64,000 bases of DNA from Eutreptiella sp. 'Long Island Sound 2002' (Eukaryota > Euglenozoa > Euglenophyceae > Eutreptiales > Eutreptiaceae): assembly GCA_964036045.1 (NCBI GenBank), contig OZ038382.1, positions 101,868,357-101,932,356 on the forward strand, in the 5' to 3' direction. Under the pieces are notes generated by a model. The model made no database searches and was not told the DNA's origin. It saw nothing but the letters and a program-made list of their open reading frames with translations. This document shows positions 1 to 11,655 of the stretch, piece by piece (position 1 is the stretch's first letter; each line of letters starts with the position of its first letter). The translations under genes and the position numbers were made by a program.

Positions 1-1360
1 CGGGGACGTGGATGTGCTTGCAGGCGAGCCATCTGGCGACCCTGGTGACGAATGGTAGTTGCTCCCTGAGGAGCTGGATGCGTCGTTCTTGGAGGTGGGC
101 TGGGACGTTTCCTGGGCGCAGTGCTGAGTGGTAGAGGGGGATTTGCAGTCTGTCCTGGAGCTCCTGGATGTGCGCCCGGCTGTCTGTGTCGCCGAGCACG
201 CGGGCAAGATGTTGGATGGGGTTGGGGTAGTTGTATGCTCTGTCGTGGAAGGAATAGGGGGCGTCCTCTGGTACCCAGTCCGGGGTCTGATGAGGCTCGG
301 GTACGGGGGGTATGTGTTGGAGGTGTGTGTGATTTCGGCCGAGGTCAGGGACCTGGAGGGTTGGTAGGTGCGTTGTGCGCTGGTGTAGTGCCTTGTTGTC
401 GACCTTACCATTTCCGTATTGGTGTCTGTTGGACTCTTGTTTCACGATGTGGAGTTGGATGTAGGGGAGAAAGCTGCGAAGGGCTCTCCAGAGCAGCAGT
501 GCCTGGGTGCCGAGGCTCGTCGCGGTGGCTCTGTGAAGTGGTTGCCTTGCTGTGCGGGGGAGCAGGTGTGTGTCGACAGTGGCGTCTACCACGAACCAGA
601 CCCGGGCGATGTGCGGGAGGTGGGCGGGTAGGTGGGCCGCGATCTCGGCGATAGCGTCGGCCATGGCCCCTAACTCCCCGTGGGAGGAAGCCCTGTAGGT
701 GGTGTGGCCCGTGTGGTGGTCCATGTGGTAGTGTCCCCCGGTGTGGGTTAGCTGCCGGGTGGCCCCCCCTGAGGCGTCGGTGAAGAAGAGCCGGTCCGCC
801 GGTGATGGTTGTTGGAGGCGGCATGGGTTCATGGGCAGGTAGGTGTATATGGCGAGGCCCGTGGTGAGGTGGGCTACTGCGGCTGTGGGCTGCAGGATGG
901 GGGTGGCGTACACCCCTCTTCCTTTGGAGATGATGTGTTTCGCTTGGGGGGACATGGCTATGAGTCCCTGCTCCGGCTGTCCCTGTGTGAGGTAGGAGTT
1001 GATGTAGTGGAGGATGTAGGCTGTTTCTAGGTTTAGGTCGTGGCATGTGAGGGTTTGTGTTCGGTGTTCCGGTGTGTGGCAGGAGTGGTGGAGCGGATGG
1101 AAGGGGTGCTCGTGCTTGCCTGTTCTGCCTGGTTTGTACATGCTGTAACCGATCGCGACCCCTGCCGGGTCGGGGCGGGGCCAGGTGGGTATAGTGGTGA
1201 AGAGCCATTTGGGCGCGTGGTCGGGGTTCCACGCTACCGTGGGGTTGGTGTCGGTGCGGTGGAACCATGGGGCTACCCATGCGTAGGCCTGTGGTGGTAG
1301 GTGGGTTGTGGGGTGGGTGTGGTGGCGTGCTATGAGGTGTAGTACGGGCCATGGTGTGGT
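1..1360 (-). pseudogene. RNase H and C-terminal domain of LINE-A copy 1 polyprotein (partial)
   Basis: In minus-strand frames I can read the four acidic positions of a retroelement RNase H. They are FFTDASGG near 775-800, SSHGELGAMADAIAE near 650-690, WFVVDAT near 570-600 and GKVDNKALH near 380-400, i.e. the D-E-D-D set in the usual order. Downstream, toward base 1, comes a stretch (NVPAHLQERRIQLLREQLPF) that matches the region of copy 2 just before its C-terminal zinc finger. RNase H removes the RNA template during target-primed reverse transcription. The frame changes at least once, so the copy is broken, although the catalytic residues themselves are kept. The protein runs off the window. 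Confidence 0.75.
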
Positions 1361-4070
1361 TGGTGCCTGGGAGTCACAGGCCCAACATGTGCGTGGCATG
1401 CTCTGCGAGTCATGGGGGCCCCGTGGTAGGTTTCGGGCGGTCATGTGGTGTTTCGGTATGCGCCATTTTGCCCTGTGGTGGATGACGGTGGTCTGCGTGG
1501 GTTTGGCTTCATTCGGGGCCAGTAGTAGGGGTAGGGGTCGGACTGGGCCCGTCACCGGGGTGACAGGTTCGCATTTCGAGCGCATGGGTGCGTACGGCGG
1601 TGTCCCTGGGATGGGTCGGGGGTGCTGCTTTTTGAAATCTGGGTAGGCTGCTCGCATGTCTTTGCTTCCGGGGAGAGTGTGTCCCGCTGCTTGTGCAGTC
1701 TGCGTGAGGTACTTGTGGAAGAGGCGGTATTGAGGCCATTTGGGAAGCTGTAGAAAGGAGGTGAGGTGTGCCTCGCTGTGGTGCAGGACCCGCACTTGGG
1801 GGAGGGTGACGTATACTATGGTGATGGAGGCCCCGACAAGGTCTATGTTTCGGATGGTGCCCGTGGGGTGATGGTGGAGGTCCTCGCAGAGGACTGCCAG
1901 AGGCCCTTCCTCTGGGCATGTGTGGTTGGTTAGTATGGCGTGGTGTCGGGACGGGAGGAGAAGCTGCAGGTGGTTCCACAGGCGCGTGTTCATGTTGGTG
2001 GGCATGCCCGTCTGGTGGAGTACCCAGCGCGGGCATGCGTTGCGGGCCCGTTGTGCGGCTTGGAGGCGGATTGTGGTGACCTCGCGGACCTCCGGTGAGT
2101 GGTTGTGGGTCATGCAGTGAAGGAGGAGGGCGATGTGTCTGGTGTAGGCCGCTTTCACCTCGTCCCCTATGGCGTCCCCATAGTGGGGCCATGCCGCTCG
2201 GATGGCGTGGGTGGGTATGGAGGTGGGTCAGCCCCCGTGTGCTGCCCATGCCTTGGTCACGGCGCGTGTGGCTGGCTGGAGGGCGGTGGTGGGATGTGTC
2301 AGGTGGAGTGCTTGGAAGCCTATGGAGGCGTTCAAGACCCCGGTGAGGGTGTACGCCACGCTCTGGTGGGACAGAGAGAGGGCCTTGGTGGTCGGGGACA
2401 TATATCTGGGGAGATGGGTGAGGTGTGATTGCAACTTGGGAGGGAGGGAGGCGTCCTCAGGGTTGGCGGCCTGGATTACCCCCAGGTGGGTGGTAGTTGT
2501 CACGACTTGCATGGGGGGCCCTTTTGGCCATAGGGTGGGGGGTGTGGCAGACCCCTTGATCATGGCCACTGACTTTGTGGGTCGGGCGATGAGGTTGTTG
2601 TGGGAGAGGTAGGAGATAGTCACGTCCAGTAAGTCATTGGCCTGTTGGGTGACCGCTGGCCCGGGGTCCGGGGCATGGGGTTCGTGTGGCATGTGTGCGA
2701 CCGTGAGGTTGGTGTCGTCCGTGAAGCCCACCAGGGGGGAGAGGAGGGGGTAGGGTGTGTAGGCCGGGTAATCCTGCTCGATTGCACGGGCCAGGGGGAG
2801 CGTCACGAGAAGGTACAGGAAGGGGCCTTCTGCTCCACCTTCGGGGACCCCGCTGCCTGGCTCCATGAAGGGGGTGAGGCCTGCTCCAGTGCGGACCGTG
2901 TCTTTGCGTGTATTTGCGGGTGCGGATGTAGCCGGAGGCGAAGTCGTAGAGGGGGAGGCCTAGGCGTTTCGACACCGCTTCTAGAAGGAGCCAGGGGGTG
3001 TTCGGGAAGGCTCATTTGACGTCGAGGGAGGCAATGATGAGGTCCACGGGGTCCATGTCGGCGATGGTGTCCTGGAGGAAAATGGCCTCGTGTGGGGACC
3101 GGCCTGGGATGGCCCCCCAGAGGCTGGCTGGTATTCCGGGGTCCAGGTGGGGGCGGATGCGGCGTAGGAGGATGGTCCAGACGATTTTGACCTCCGTGAC
3201 TGCACAGACTATGGGTCGCCAGTTGTCCTGGTTTGCCCAGTCCCCTTTTTTGTAGAGGGGGCGGACAACGTTTGCCCAGTCTGGTGACAGGGGGGTCTGC
3301 CCCGTGACGATGTCCCAGAGGCGGTGGGCGAGGATGCGGAGGAGGTGGGCGGGGAGGTGGTAGTATGCCTCCGCAGGTAGGCCGTCGTAGCCTGGGGTTT
3401 TGTGTTGCCGGAGACTGTGGGTGGCCTTCCGGACTTTGTGGATGGTGAAGGGGCGCTTTTCCAGTTGCCTCCTCTGGGCGTGGTTGAAGACCCGAGGGAG
3501 TTGGTCGATTTTGGCCTGGGTGTCCGCGTCCCGTGTGTCTTGGGTGGGCGTGTGTTGCCGGAGGCAGCTGTCTTGGGTGGCTTGGAGCACTGTGGCTGGG
3601 TCGCTGGTTAGGGAGCTGTCAGCCTGCCGGACCGTGGTGATGGTGTGGTGGCCGGTGTCGGTCATGGCATCGTTGAGGTGGCGGATGGCCTTGTAGGGGA
3701 GTTCATGTTGCGCATACCGCTCGTGTTCCTGGGCGATGCGCTGTTGCCTGTGGATGTGCCACCGCTGCGGGTCTGCCCTGATGTGGGCTATCTGCGTCCT
3801 GCAGTGGTGTATCTGGCTGCGGGTTTGGGGGGTGTCGGTGTGGAGGAGGGTCGCCAGTTGTTGCTTCGCATACCAGAGGTCATGGAGCATGTCCCCTAGG
3901 GCCGTGGGTGGTTGGTCGTCGTCAGTGTGGGGGTGTTGCTGGAAGCTGCAGGCGACGGCAGCCGTGCGCATGGCCGTGAGTACGTCGGTGGGGTCTGGTT
4001 GGATGCGCCTGGCGCGGTCTATGGCCCTGTGATATTGGGACCAGGCATCCTTGTCATGCAGTGGGGGCAT
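1361..4070 (-). pseudogene. Reverse transcriptase and connection region of LINE-A copy 1
   Basis: A 352-residue stretch at 3012-4070 carries early RT motifs (KTPGYDGLPAEAYYHLP; LYKKGDWANQDNWRPIVC) and ends at motif A as SLDVK followed by TGA, where copy 2 reads SLDVQGAFP. The rest is in another frame. It includes GVPEGGAEGPFLYLL (motif B area) and the catalytic FTDDTN in about 2700-2740, the LINE equivalent of YADD. The thumb and connection continue to about 1361 with open but unfamiliar sequence that matches copy 2 in part. RT copies the element RNA at a nicked chromosomal target. The stop inside motif A and the frame change show that this copy could not make an active enzyme by itself. Confidence 0.8.
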
Positions 4071-4072
4071 CT

Positions 4073-4990
4073 TCAGGGGGGCTGGTAGGCCTTGGTCCGC
4101 ATCATCTCGGGGGCTGCGGGAAGGTTGGGGATGGTGAGTCGGATGTGCAGGGGGCTATGGCCTGTGCGTCCCAGCGGGAGGGGTCCATACCGGGCCTCCG
4201 CCCGGATGATGGTGGTGGGGTCGCCATAGCATACGCCGATGCGGGATGGGGCGGCATCTGTTTGGTGGGAAAAGTGGGATGGTTGGCCTTCAAGGTTGGC
4301 CATCAGGTCCACAAGCCCCAGCATTTCGATGGTGTCACAGACTGCATGGTCCTGGGATTTGGCCTGTCCCCCTTGGTCCGCCGGGGTGGGGGCGGCGTTC
4401 ATGTCGCCGATGATGATTGTGGGGGCGAGCATGGCCATCTGGCGGTATGCCTCGGCCAGGGCTTGGAGGAAGGGTTCTGTGGCGTCGTCGAAGGGGACGT
4501 GGGCGTTGATGACGTTGAGTTGCCATCCATCCCTGATGACCTCATAGACACCTAGCCTCCCTGGGATGCTGAGGTGGTGGACGAGGTGGACGTGGATGTC
4601 GGTTTGGGCGTACAGGGGGGTCCCCTTGTGCCAGTAGCATTTGTACGCTTTCCGGTCCGGGGTATATATGGGGGTGGTTTCTGGGGGCTCGTCGCGTTGT
4701 AGGCCTTGTTCCTGGAAGGCGAGGAGGTGGGGAACCCACCCCGGCCCCTGTGCCATCGCGAGCTCCTGGAGGGCGGTTGTTGCGTCCTTGGAGTATGTGA
4801 CGGCCGGGTGGTTGAGGTCGAGGAGGTTGACGGTTTCCTCGCCGGGAGCGGGCCGGGGCTGTGGAGGCTTGTGCCCTCGGCCCTTGCCCCGTCAGGGAGG
4901 GGGACTGGGGCGCGGGGACATTTTGCAGGTTGGTGGGCGCTTGTGTAGGCGCGGCAGGGGGAGGCCTTGGCTCCACTCGGGGGGAGCTCC
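4073..4990 (-). pseudogene. AP-type endonuclease domain of LINE-A copy 1
   Basis: The 227-residue frame at 4073-4756 shows the ordered motifs of an exonuclease III / AP-endonuclease fold: FQEQGL (metal-binding Glu), LNVINAHVPFDD, IIIGDMNAAP (Asp and Asn), SRIGVCYGD, and GHSPLHI at the end. This enzyme nicks the target DNA to prime reverse transcription in LINEs. In the fourth motif the expected SRID is SRIG, so the catalytic Asp is lost here; copy 2 keeps it as SRIDTCYGD. The final His-containing motif lacks the usual Asp-His pair. Upstream the frame blends into a Pro/Arg-rich linker. The domain call is firm; activity is unlikely. Confidence 0.8.
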
Positions 4991-5749
4991 CCAGTGTATT
5001 TGGTGCCTCTGTGGGCCTTGTTCTCGTCTGTCCGGAGCCAGATGGGGTGGGCGCTGGTGAGCTCCAGGGTGTGGCCTTCTGCTTTGTCTGGGGCGCTGCT
5101 GCCTTGGTCTAGCCCCTTTTGGCGGTGCCAGACCACCCGGATCTGTGGCCCCCCGTTGTCCCCGGGTCGCGGAGGCGGTACTGGATTGTGCCCTCACACC
5201 AGATCCAGTCGCCCGTGTGGTCGTTGGGGGAGGGCTGCTGGACCATCCCGCCCTTTTCGAATCCTGGGTACGCCTCGGGCGGGGGCGGTGCTGGTGGCGG
5301 GAGGGAGCATGATGAGGATGCCTGGTCCGGGTGGGGTGGTGGTAATGATGGGAGGGAGGATGATGAGGATGCTTGGTCCGGGTTTGCCGGGTGGATCGGC
5401 TGGGTCGCGGGGGGTCGGGAGGTCGCTGCTTTTCCGGCTTGGTTGGGGGCGGGTGCGCCCCTTTTTCGTCTCGCTCGCTTGGGAGGGACTGGAGGTAGTG
5501 GGGCTGGGGGGGCGTGGAATTTGATTAAGGGGTGTGTTGCCTGCCGGCCCGGATCTCTTATTGGGGGTTCTGCCGGCGTTTGCATGTTCGCTTTCGGGTG
5601 GCTGCGCATGAGGTCGGCGAGCTTGCGCACGGTCTCCGGGGGATCGGATGGCCATGGCAGTGCGGCCGGGCTGTCGTCGAAGGGGTGGTGAAGGTGGTAG
5701 TTCCTAGTTTTTCGGCCTCGGATAAGCAGTTGAAGACCCCCCCCCCTAT
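4991..5749 (-). pseudogene. Linker of LINE-A copy 1 with a small W-x-W module
   Basis: Between ORF1-like sequence and the endonuclease lies a basic, Pro-rich segment. It contains a short conserved block, WIWCEGTIQYRLRDPG, followed by a Val-Val-Trp strand. Copy 2 has the matching block at about 32060-32215 (KWIW, then HRYRVTRYHQRFKIHVKW). The pattern of aromatic start, basic strand and VKW/VVW strand resembles small beta-barrel folds such as chromo or Tudor domains. That is only a resemblance by eye; no function is assigned. Frames change within the segment. Confidence 0.45.
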
Positions 5750-5892
5750 TGTGAGGGTGCTGGATGCAAAAAGAGATTGTTATATGGACACACAGAGCCT
5801 TCAAACACAGTTTACAATATGCTGAATTACTTAAAAGGGTGGTTTTTTTGATGCTTCAGGTTTTGGGATTTTTGGACGTCATAAAATCCTAT
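5745..5892. repeat. AT-rich 138-bp insertion flanked by cctat direct repeats
   Basis: The GC-rich LINE is interrupted by about 138 bp of AT-rich sequence (5750-5887) flanked by cctat at 5745-5749 and 5888-5892. Copy 2 of the LINE has no such AT-rich patch at the matching place. It looks like a small insertion with a 5-bp target-site duplication. I recognise no family. Confidence 0.4.
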
Positions 5893-8800
5893 GTGTCATG
5901 GCCTTTGCCTGCATGACCCAGGCCAGCCGTTGGTTGCGATGTGTCACAGCCGTTTGGGGAGCCTTGAGCCCAGTAGAGTGCTGTGTGGAGGGCTTCCCAC
6001 GAGGCGCCTTTGCGGCCGGTGAAGGTTATGGCCTGGAGGAGTCGCTGCCGGCCCCGTGGGGGGTCTTCCGGGTCCCTTTCCGGGGTATAGGCCTGGGCTG
6101 CCATGAGGACTCCCTGTGCCCAGTGGAGGACCCACCATTGGGCGTCCGCTTTGAGGATGTGGATGGCGGGTTGTTGGGGGGGCGTGTCCAGGGTGTCCCA
6201 CGATGCGATGGTTAGTTTTATTCCTGGAGGGGTTGAGCTGTGGGGTGGCCCTGCGGCTTAAGAGTTGATCGATGTGGAAGGGGGTGACGGGATCTTTGGG
6301 GCCCTGCGGTGGTGGGGGCATCGCTGGGATGGTTGTCGGGTCGCGGTGGTGTTCGTGGGCGGCGAGGGTGTATAGGGCGGCGGTGATGATGTGCTTGGCT
6401 TGCCCCTCCAGGACGATGTGGCGCTCCGTGCCGAAGTCCTTTGATAGGTGGGCTGCGGGGTGGACGGTGATGTGGGCTAGGGCGCGTTCGTGTGCCTTTT
6501 TTCCCCCGTCTGGCGCCTGCGTCCGTTTGTCCCCCGGGATGTGCTGCTGTTGGTGTTTTGGTGGGGGCGGTTCCAGGGTGAGGGATTCTACTCCGTGCAG
6601 GGGAATGGCGTGTTCCCTGGACCTGTTGGGCAGGATGTATATGCCCGGGTCTCCTGGTACGGTGCCCAGGTACATGTTGCCCGTGATGGTGGGGGCCGGC
6701 AGCGGTTGGCGCAGGGGCGAGGTGCATGGGGTGGAGCAGGGCGGGTCATGGTGCTCACACCGGGGGTTTTCGATGCCGTACGGGTTGACGTGTACGGCGA
6801 AGGGTCCGACGGCGCGCTGGATTTTGTGGGCCTGGATGTTGTGGAGGGGCGCCACCGCCCGTGTGTGGGAGCGCCCTTCGCTGTGCGACGCCGCTGGGTT
6901 CAGGCAGTCCGTGATGATGCCTGTGATCGTGTGGTTGTGGGTGGCATCTGACACTATGGTTCGGGGGGCGCTGATGCGGGGGATGGTGTGGTCGGCGTGG
7001 AGGGTGCGGGCCTTGCGCCTCGCATCGTGTCGGTGCTGGGCCTCCTGGGCGGGGGTGTGCATACCTGTGTGTTTGGGCTTCTTGTTGGGGCAGTCTGCTG
7101 TGTGGAAGGGGGTGGGCCAGGAGGGGGCGTGGTTGAGGGTGGGGTGTGGGAGGTCCCCCCGTGTTGCCCATGTGTACAGGTTGGCCGCGGCGGCCCCTTC
7201 CGCCTGTATGGTGTATCGCACGTCGTGTCGGCGACGGGTGACAAGGACGTTGGGGCCCGTCAGCTCATACACCTGTGTGGTGTGGGGGGGGTGGCGGGTG
7301 ACGGTGATCTTGGCGGCCTCGTTCTTGCGGGTGGTGGTGTGGGGGATGATGTAGTGGGTCCCCCATTCGTCCTGGGGGGTGTGTTCCGTCGCGTGCAGCT
7401 TGAGTGGGGGTTGGAGCGGCTTCGGTGTTGGGGGCTTTTCTTCGGCCTTCGCGTGGGGCGCCAGTTTGGCTTCGACCAGGTATTGTGGGACCCAGGTTTC
7501 CGGGGCCCCTACCTGTGTGGCTGCCGCTGCTGCGGCTTGGAGGAGGGCGGTTGTGTTGGTGTCTAGAGGGGGGGCCCCTGGTTGGGGGGTGAGGGTGTCA
7601 TGGTCTTGCTCTGCCCACCAAATGGTGTAGCCTCGTTGGGTGTTGCGGTGCGGGGTCTGGGTCTTGGCTTGCTGGATGAATAGGGCGGTCTTGATGTCCT
7701 CCGCTGCTTGTGAGTTCATGGGTGTGGCGTACGCCCATAGTCCCGGGGTGTGTATGCCATGTGGTGCTTGGCCTACTCCTTGTATCAGGTGTAGGGTGTG
7801 GTGGGTGCGCGTGAGCCCTAGGTGTTCTTGGGGGAGGTCCCCCCGGATGTCCTCCCACCGTTGCTCCTAGGTGTGTGTGTGGTCGTTGGGGGTGGGGTAG
7901 GTGATGACGATGGCTTGCCATGGGGCGGGGCCTGGATGTACCGCCATATGTGCCGACGATGCTTGCCGGGGTATGTGGACGGCGTGGGCTGGGGCTGCTG
8001 TTACGGGGTTTCCCTCCGTTGGTGTGATTGTGGCATCCCCTTGGACGGTGAGGAGGAGGTGGTGGCGGCCCGTCAGTAGTTTTCAGGTGGTGGTGGGCTC
8101 GGTGATTGAGTGGAGGCGGATGGCCTGGAGCCCCGGTGTGATTTTGTCCCATCTGAGTGTGCCGTTGTGGACCGCCCATTCCCGTGGTAGGTCTCGAAAC
8201 CCGTTGCGGTCCGGGGTGGTGCGGTGCTGTGGGGGGAGCCCCATTGTGGTGCTGGGGTGGGTGAGGGGCTCTTTGCGGGGGTTTCTTGTGTGGTTGGTGG
8301 TGATGGTGCCTTGGGCATCTCTTCGTCCGGTTGTTGTGGGGCTTTCGCCTCCTGCAGTTCTGCGCTGATGGTGGCGAAGACATCTGGGAGGGTGGGGGAG
8401 GCGCGGGGGTGGGGTGCCGGATCGTTCCAGGTGATGTGGTACTCCTCGGGGTTCTTGAGACTTTGCTGTACGGTGATGGATGCGTAGGCGTCGTCTTCAG
8501 GTGTCCATCGCTGTGGATTGTGGTCGAGGGGGGGGGGGTGATGGTGTGGCCGTGTTTCCAGCTGTGGAATGCTAGGAGGGCGCCGAGGCTGTGCCTAGTG
8601 TCCCCGGGCGGGCGGGGGTAGGTTTTGGCTGCTGCTTCGAGGAAGGCGTCCTTGGCGCCGTCCCAGGTGTCTTCCCAGAGAAGGTCCTCCTCCGTGCCCC
8701 ACTCGTTGTTGTTCCTTTTCTCCTGCTTCCACCCCTGGAGGGTCGCGTGGTCCTCAGTGAGGTCTCGTTGGATGGACTGGTAGTACTGCTCAGCGTCCAT

Positions 8801-9080
8801 GGGGGCTAGGGTGGTGGCCAGTGTCGCGTAGATGTCCTGTGGGGGGGGGGCGATGGGGGCGTGGCGACGCGGTCGGGTCTGGCTCCTCTCGCTGGTGTTC
8901 CGTGTTCTGGTCTGCGGTGGACGCGGGTGATATGGAGCGTGGTGGCATGGGGTGGTTGGGCTCCTGCGGTTTCGTGGGATGCTGGTGGGCCTGTGGGCGC
9001 GGGGCCTTGGCAGCCAGTAGGTGTCGAATGGGCGGGGGGACGTCGTAGTCGTCTTCCCAGCAGTGGGCTGCAGCGCACAT
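5893..9080 (-). pseudogene. ORF1 and N-terminal part of the polyprotein, LINE-A copy 1
   Basis: Two minus-strand stretches (about 9080-7720, with frame changes, then 7719-5944 as one 591-residue frame) line up in order with 28543-31600 of copy 2. Shared blocks include a Tyr-x-x-Ile-x-Arg-Asp start region, LLAFHSWKHGH versus LLAYHSWRWGH, TQRGYTIWW versus TQKGYTLWW, and IQRAVGPFAV versus IQRAVGPFTV. In the 591-residue frame the later part (VTRHPP..., GTVPGDPGIYIL) has beta-strand-like spacing but no domain I know. There is no CCHC knuckle. By position it should be the nucleic-acid-binding ORF1 product plus the start of the enzyme ORF. It is broken by at least one stop and several frame changes. 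Confidence 0.6.
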
Positions 9081-11655
9081 TCCTGTCGGGGGAAGCGGGG
9101 GGGCGTGTTGCGGAGCGGTGTACGATAGGGTGGGCGACGCGTGCGGGTGGTGGCGTGCTCGCTCTGCCGTTCAGTTCCCCGCGAAACCTGACCCTGGGGG
9201 GTGGTACTGATGTTGGTGGTGAGAGTGGTGTGGGTGTCGGAGTGGATGATTGTGCCGCTGGCGGTGCCATTGCCAAGGTTGGTATGGGTGTTAGCGTAGA
9301 TGAGGTAGGTGCTTGGCTAGTTGATGGTGGTTAGTTGGTGGGTCAGCTGTTGTCGCTGTTATCGTCGCCGGTGGTGTTGGTGCCTCTGATGTCCTGGACA
9401 CTGATGGTGAGGGTGATGGTTGGTCAGCATGGCGAGGGTGACGTATGGGGCGTATGTGGTGTTGCCTGTGGTGTCGATGGTGGAAGTGTGGTCTCTGGCC
9501 CTTGGGGCGTAACGTTTGTTGGCCGGACGTGGCGGTGGTGGCGAGGGTGCTGTAGATGATGGGTGGTGTGGCCAACGCTGCCGCTGGTGGTGGAGGTGTG
9601 ATAGGTGCCGTGGTGCTGAGGGTGGTGTTGGCGACGGTGGGGTGCCGCGGGTGGTGTATTTGTTGTTGGTGGTGGAGCCGTTCCTGGTTTGTGGGTAGTC
9701 CCCGTCTGGCGCTAGTGGTGTTGGTGGTGTCGATGTTCGTTGAGGCTGTTGGCGATGCCAGGGGTTCCTGGCCTCGCGCGGGGTGGTGGTGGCACTGGTG
9801 AGTGCAGGTGGTGCCATGGGCGGCGGTGCCATTGACGGCCCGGCCGGGTGTTCTCGCAGTGATGCTGACGGTGTGGGTGCGGTGGCGGCAGTGTTGTGGT
9901 CGTTAGTTCATTGAGGTTGGTGTCTTTCCGGCTGTCGGTGACACCGATGGTGGGTCTGCGTAGGCGATGCTGGTCGGTGTGGGTCCAGATGTGGGAGGTC
10001 TTTGGGCTTTTTTGGGCGCTAGGGGCTGGTTTTCCTGCTGGTGCTGATCATCTTCTTCTGGCGGAGGGTGATGTCGCCGGCGGGGTGTCTGCTGGTGTTA
10101 CTGCAGGTTTTGGGTGTAGGTGTGGTTTAGGGTGCGGCGTTGGTGGGTGGCGCCGATGGTGGGTGGCGTAACTGGTCGTGGTGGCGCTGGTGGCAGCGAT
10201 GGTGGGGATGTCGGTCGTTGGTGGGGCTGCCTCGTCGGTATTTTGGTTGGTGGTGGTGATGATGTCTCTGGTTGTGCAGATGGTGGGGGGTGTGGGCGAT
10301 GCCGTTGTTGTTCGTGGGGGGCTGGTGGGAAGGGGGACTCGTATCCAGGTGGTTTGTGGGGGTGTTGTGGCTATCAGTCGGCGGTGCTGCTTTCGGTGGT
10401 GTTCTTGAGGGCGTCGCGGGTGTTTGCCGGGAGTGTTGTCGGCGATGCTCTGGTTTTGAGTGCCTGCGGTTCGTGGTCGTAGGTGGTTGACCGGGCTTTG
10501 TCGCTGGTGAGGTTGGTGCAAGTGGTGTCGGTGACTGTCCGGCTGGTGCCGTTGGTGCGGGCTGTGTGGTTGTTGTGTCAGGGGTCGGTGGCGTTGGTGA
10601 CGGTGACGGTGGTGCGTTGGGGGTTGTTGCTGGTGGTGGCGCTCCGATGGTGAGGGCGCCAGGGACGCTGGGTGGCTCCGCGTTGTTGTGTCTTCTCCTT
10701 GCCATTCCTGGCGGAGGGTGCCGCTGGTGTCGCTGGTGCTGAGGGTGGTGGATGTGGTGGTGCTGCTGCTTTTTTTTGTGCTGCTTGGGTGGTCGGGACC
10801 CCTGGTTGATGTTGACGATGCTCCGGGTGATGGCGATGCGGTGGGCGTGACGGTGTGTGCTGTTGCTGTTGCTACCATTGGCTGGGGGCCCGGTGGGTTG
10901 CGCTGGTGGCGTTTGTTCGCCAGCCGTGCTGGCGTCTTTGGTGATGTTGTCCCAGGGGGCGCCCTAGGTGTTACTCTGTACCAGGGTCATGGTGGTGGTG
11001 GTAGGGGTGTTGTAGGTGACAGCACCTCTGCACGTTGCTCGTGGGGTTGGTGGTTGTGCGGGCAGTGCCGTGGATGTTGGCGGCGTTGGTGTTGCCGACA
11101 TTGAGGGTGTCACGGTGGTGGTTGGCGTGTCTCGTGGTGGTCGGATGGCGTGGGTTTTGTTGGTGTTGGTGCTGGGCGCCACCTGCGTTTGGGTGGTCGG
11201 CGGTTCCGGGCGAGCCACTCGTGGCTGGTGTTTGGCCGGCTTGTGGTCCGGGTGGTGCCGGTTGTCTCTGGTGTTGGGTTATTTCCTTCGGCTGTCCTAG
11301 GGTCTGTAGTGGTAGGTGTTGCATCGGTTCTGGTCGAGAGTGTCGATACTGTGGGTGGGTGGCAGTGTCGCCGTGTTGCCGCTGTCAGTGGTGCTGGTGA
11401 TGGTGTTGGTGAGGGCACCGCCGGGAAAGCTGTGGGTGTTGGCGTTGTAGGGGGTTGTAGGTGATGCCCTGGTGGATGGTGGTGTTCTGACGGCGGGGGC
11501 GGGACCTTGCCACTCCTGGCGGAGGTTCCCATGGGCGTTGCTGGCCGGTGTGTTGGCCCTGGCCCCCTTGGTGTCGTTTCGCCGATGGTGTCGTATCAGG
11601 TGGTGTCGCCGTGGTGGCTGTCGTTGACGCTTCGGGTTGCTGTTGGTGAGGCACT
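9081..11655 (-). repeat. Low-complexity Thr/Asn-codon quasi-repeat leader of LINE-A copy 1
   Basis: About 2.5 kb is built from imperfect CAC/ACC/AAC/GGC triplet phrases (minus strand), with no exact period. A sharper motif recurs at 10699 and 11507 (tgccaytcctggcggagg). Short stretches read as alternating Thr/Ser/Asn/Gly-rich strands, such as GNGTASGTIIHSDTHTTLTT near 9230-9300. Copy 2 has a related leader at 25180-26790. It may be a decayed coding repeat or an expanded satellite-like 5' UTR; the sequence alone does not decide. Confidence 0.5.

Larger units (their letters stand above)
1..11655 (-). mobile_element. LINE-A copy 1 (giant GC-rich non-LTR retrotransposon), cut by the left window edge
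   Basis: Read on the minus strand from about 11655 to 1, the order is: low-complexity leader, ORF1, linker, AP-type endonuclease, reverse transcriptase, RNase H. The same order and many recognisable protein blocks recur on the plus strand at 25180-37300, so these are two members of one family in opposite orientation. The left edge cuts this copy just before the C-terminal Cys/His finger that copy 2 shows near 37232. The right boundary is placed where the GC-rich sequence gives way to an integrase fragment at about 11656, which the LINE evidently interrupted. Several frame changes and at least one stop make it a decayed copy. The boundary is good to some tens of bases. Confidence 0.82.
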
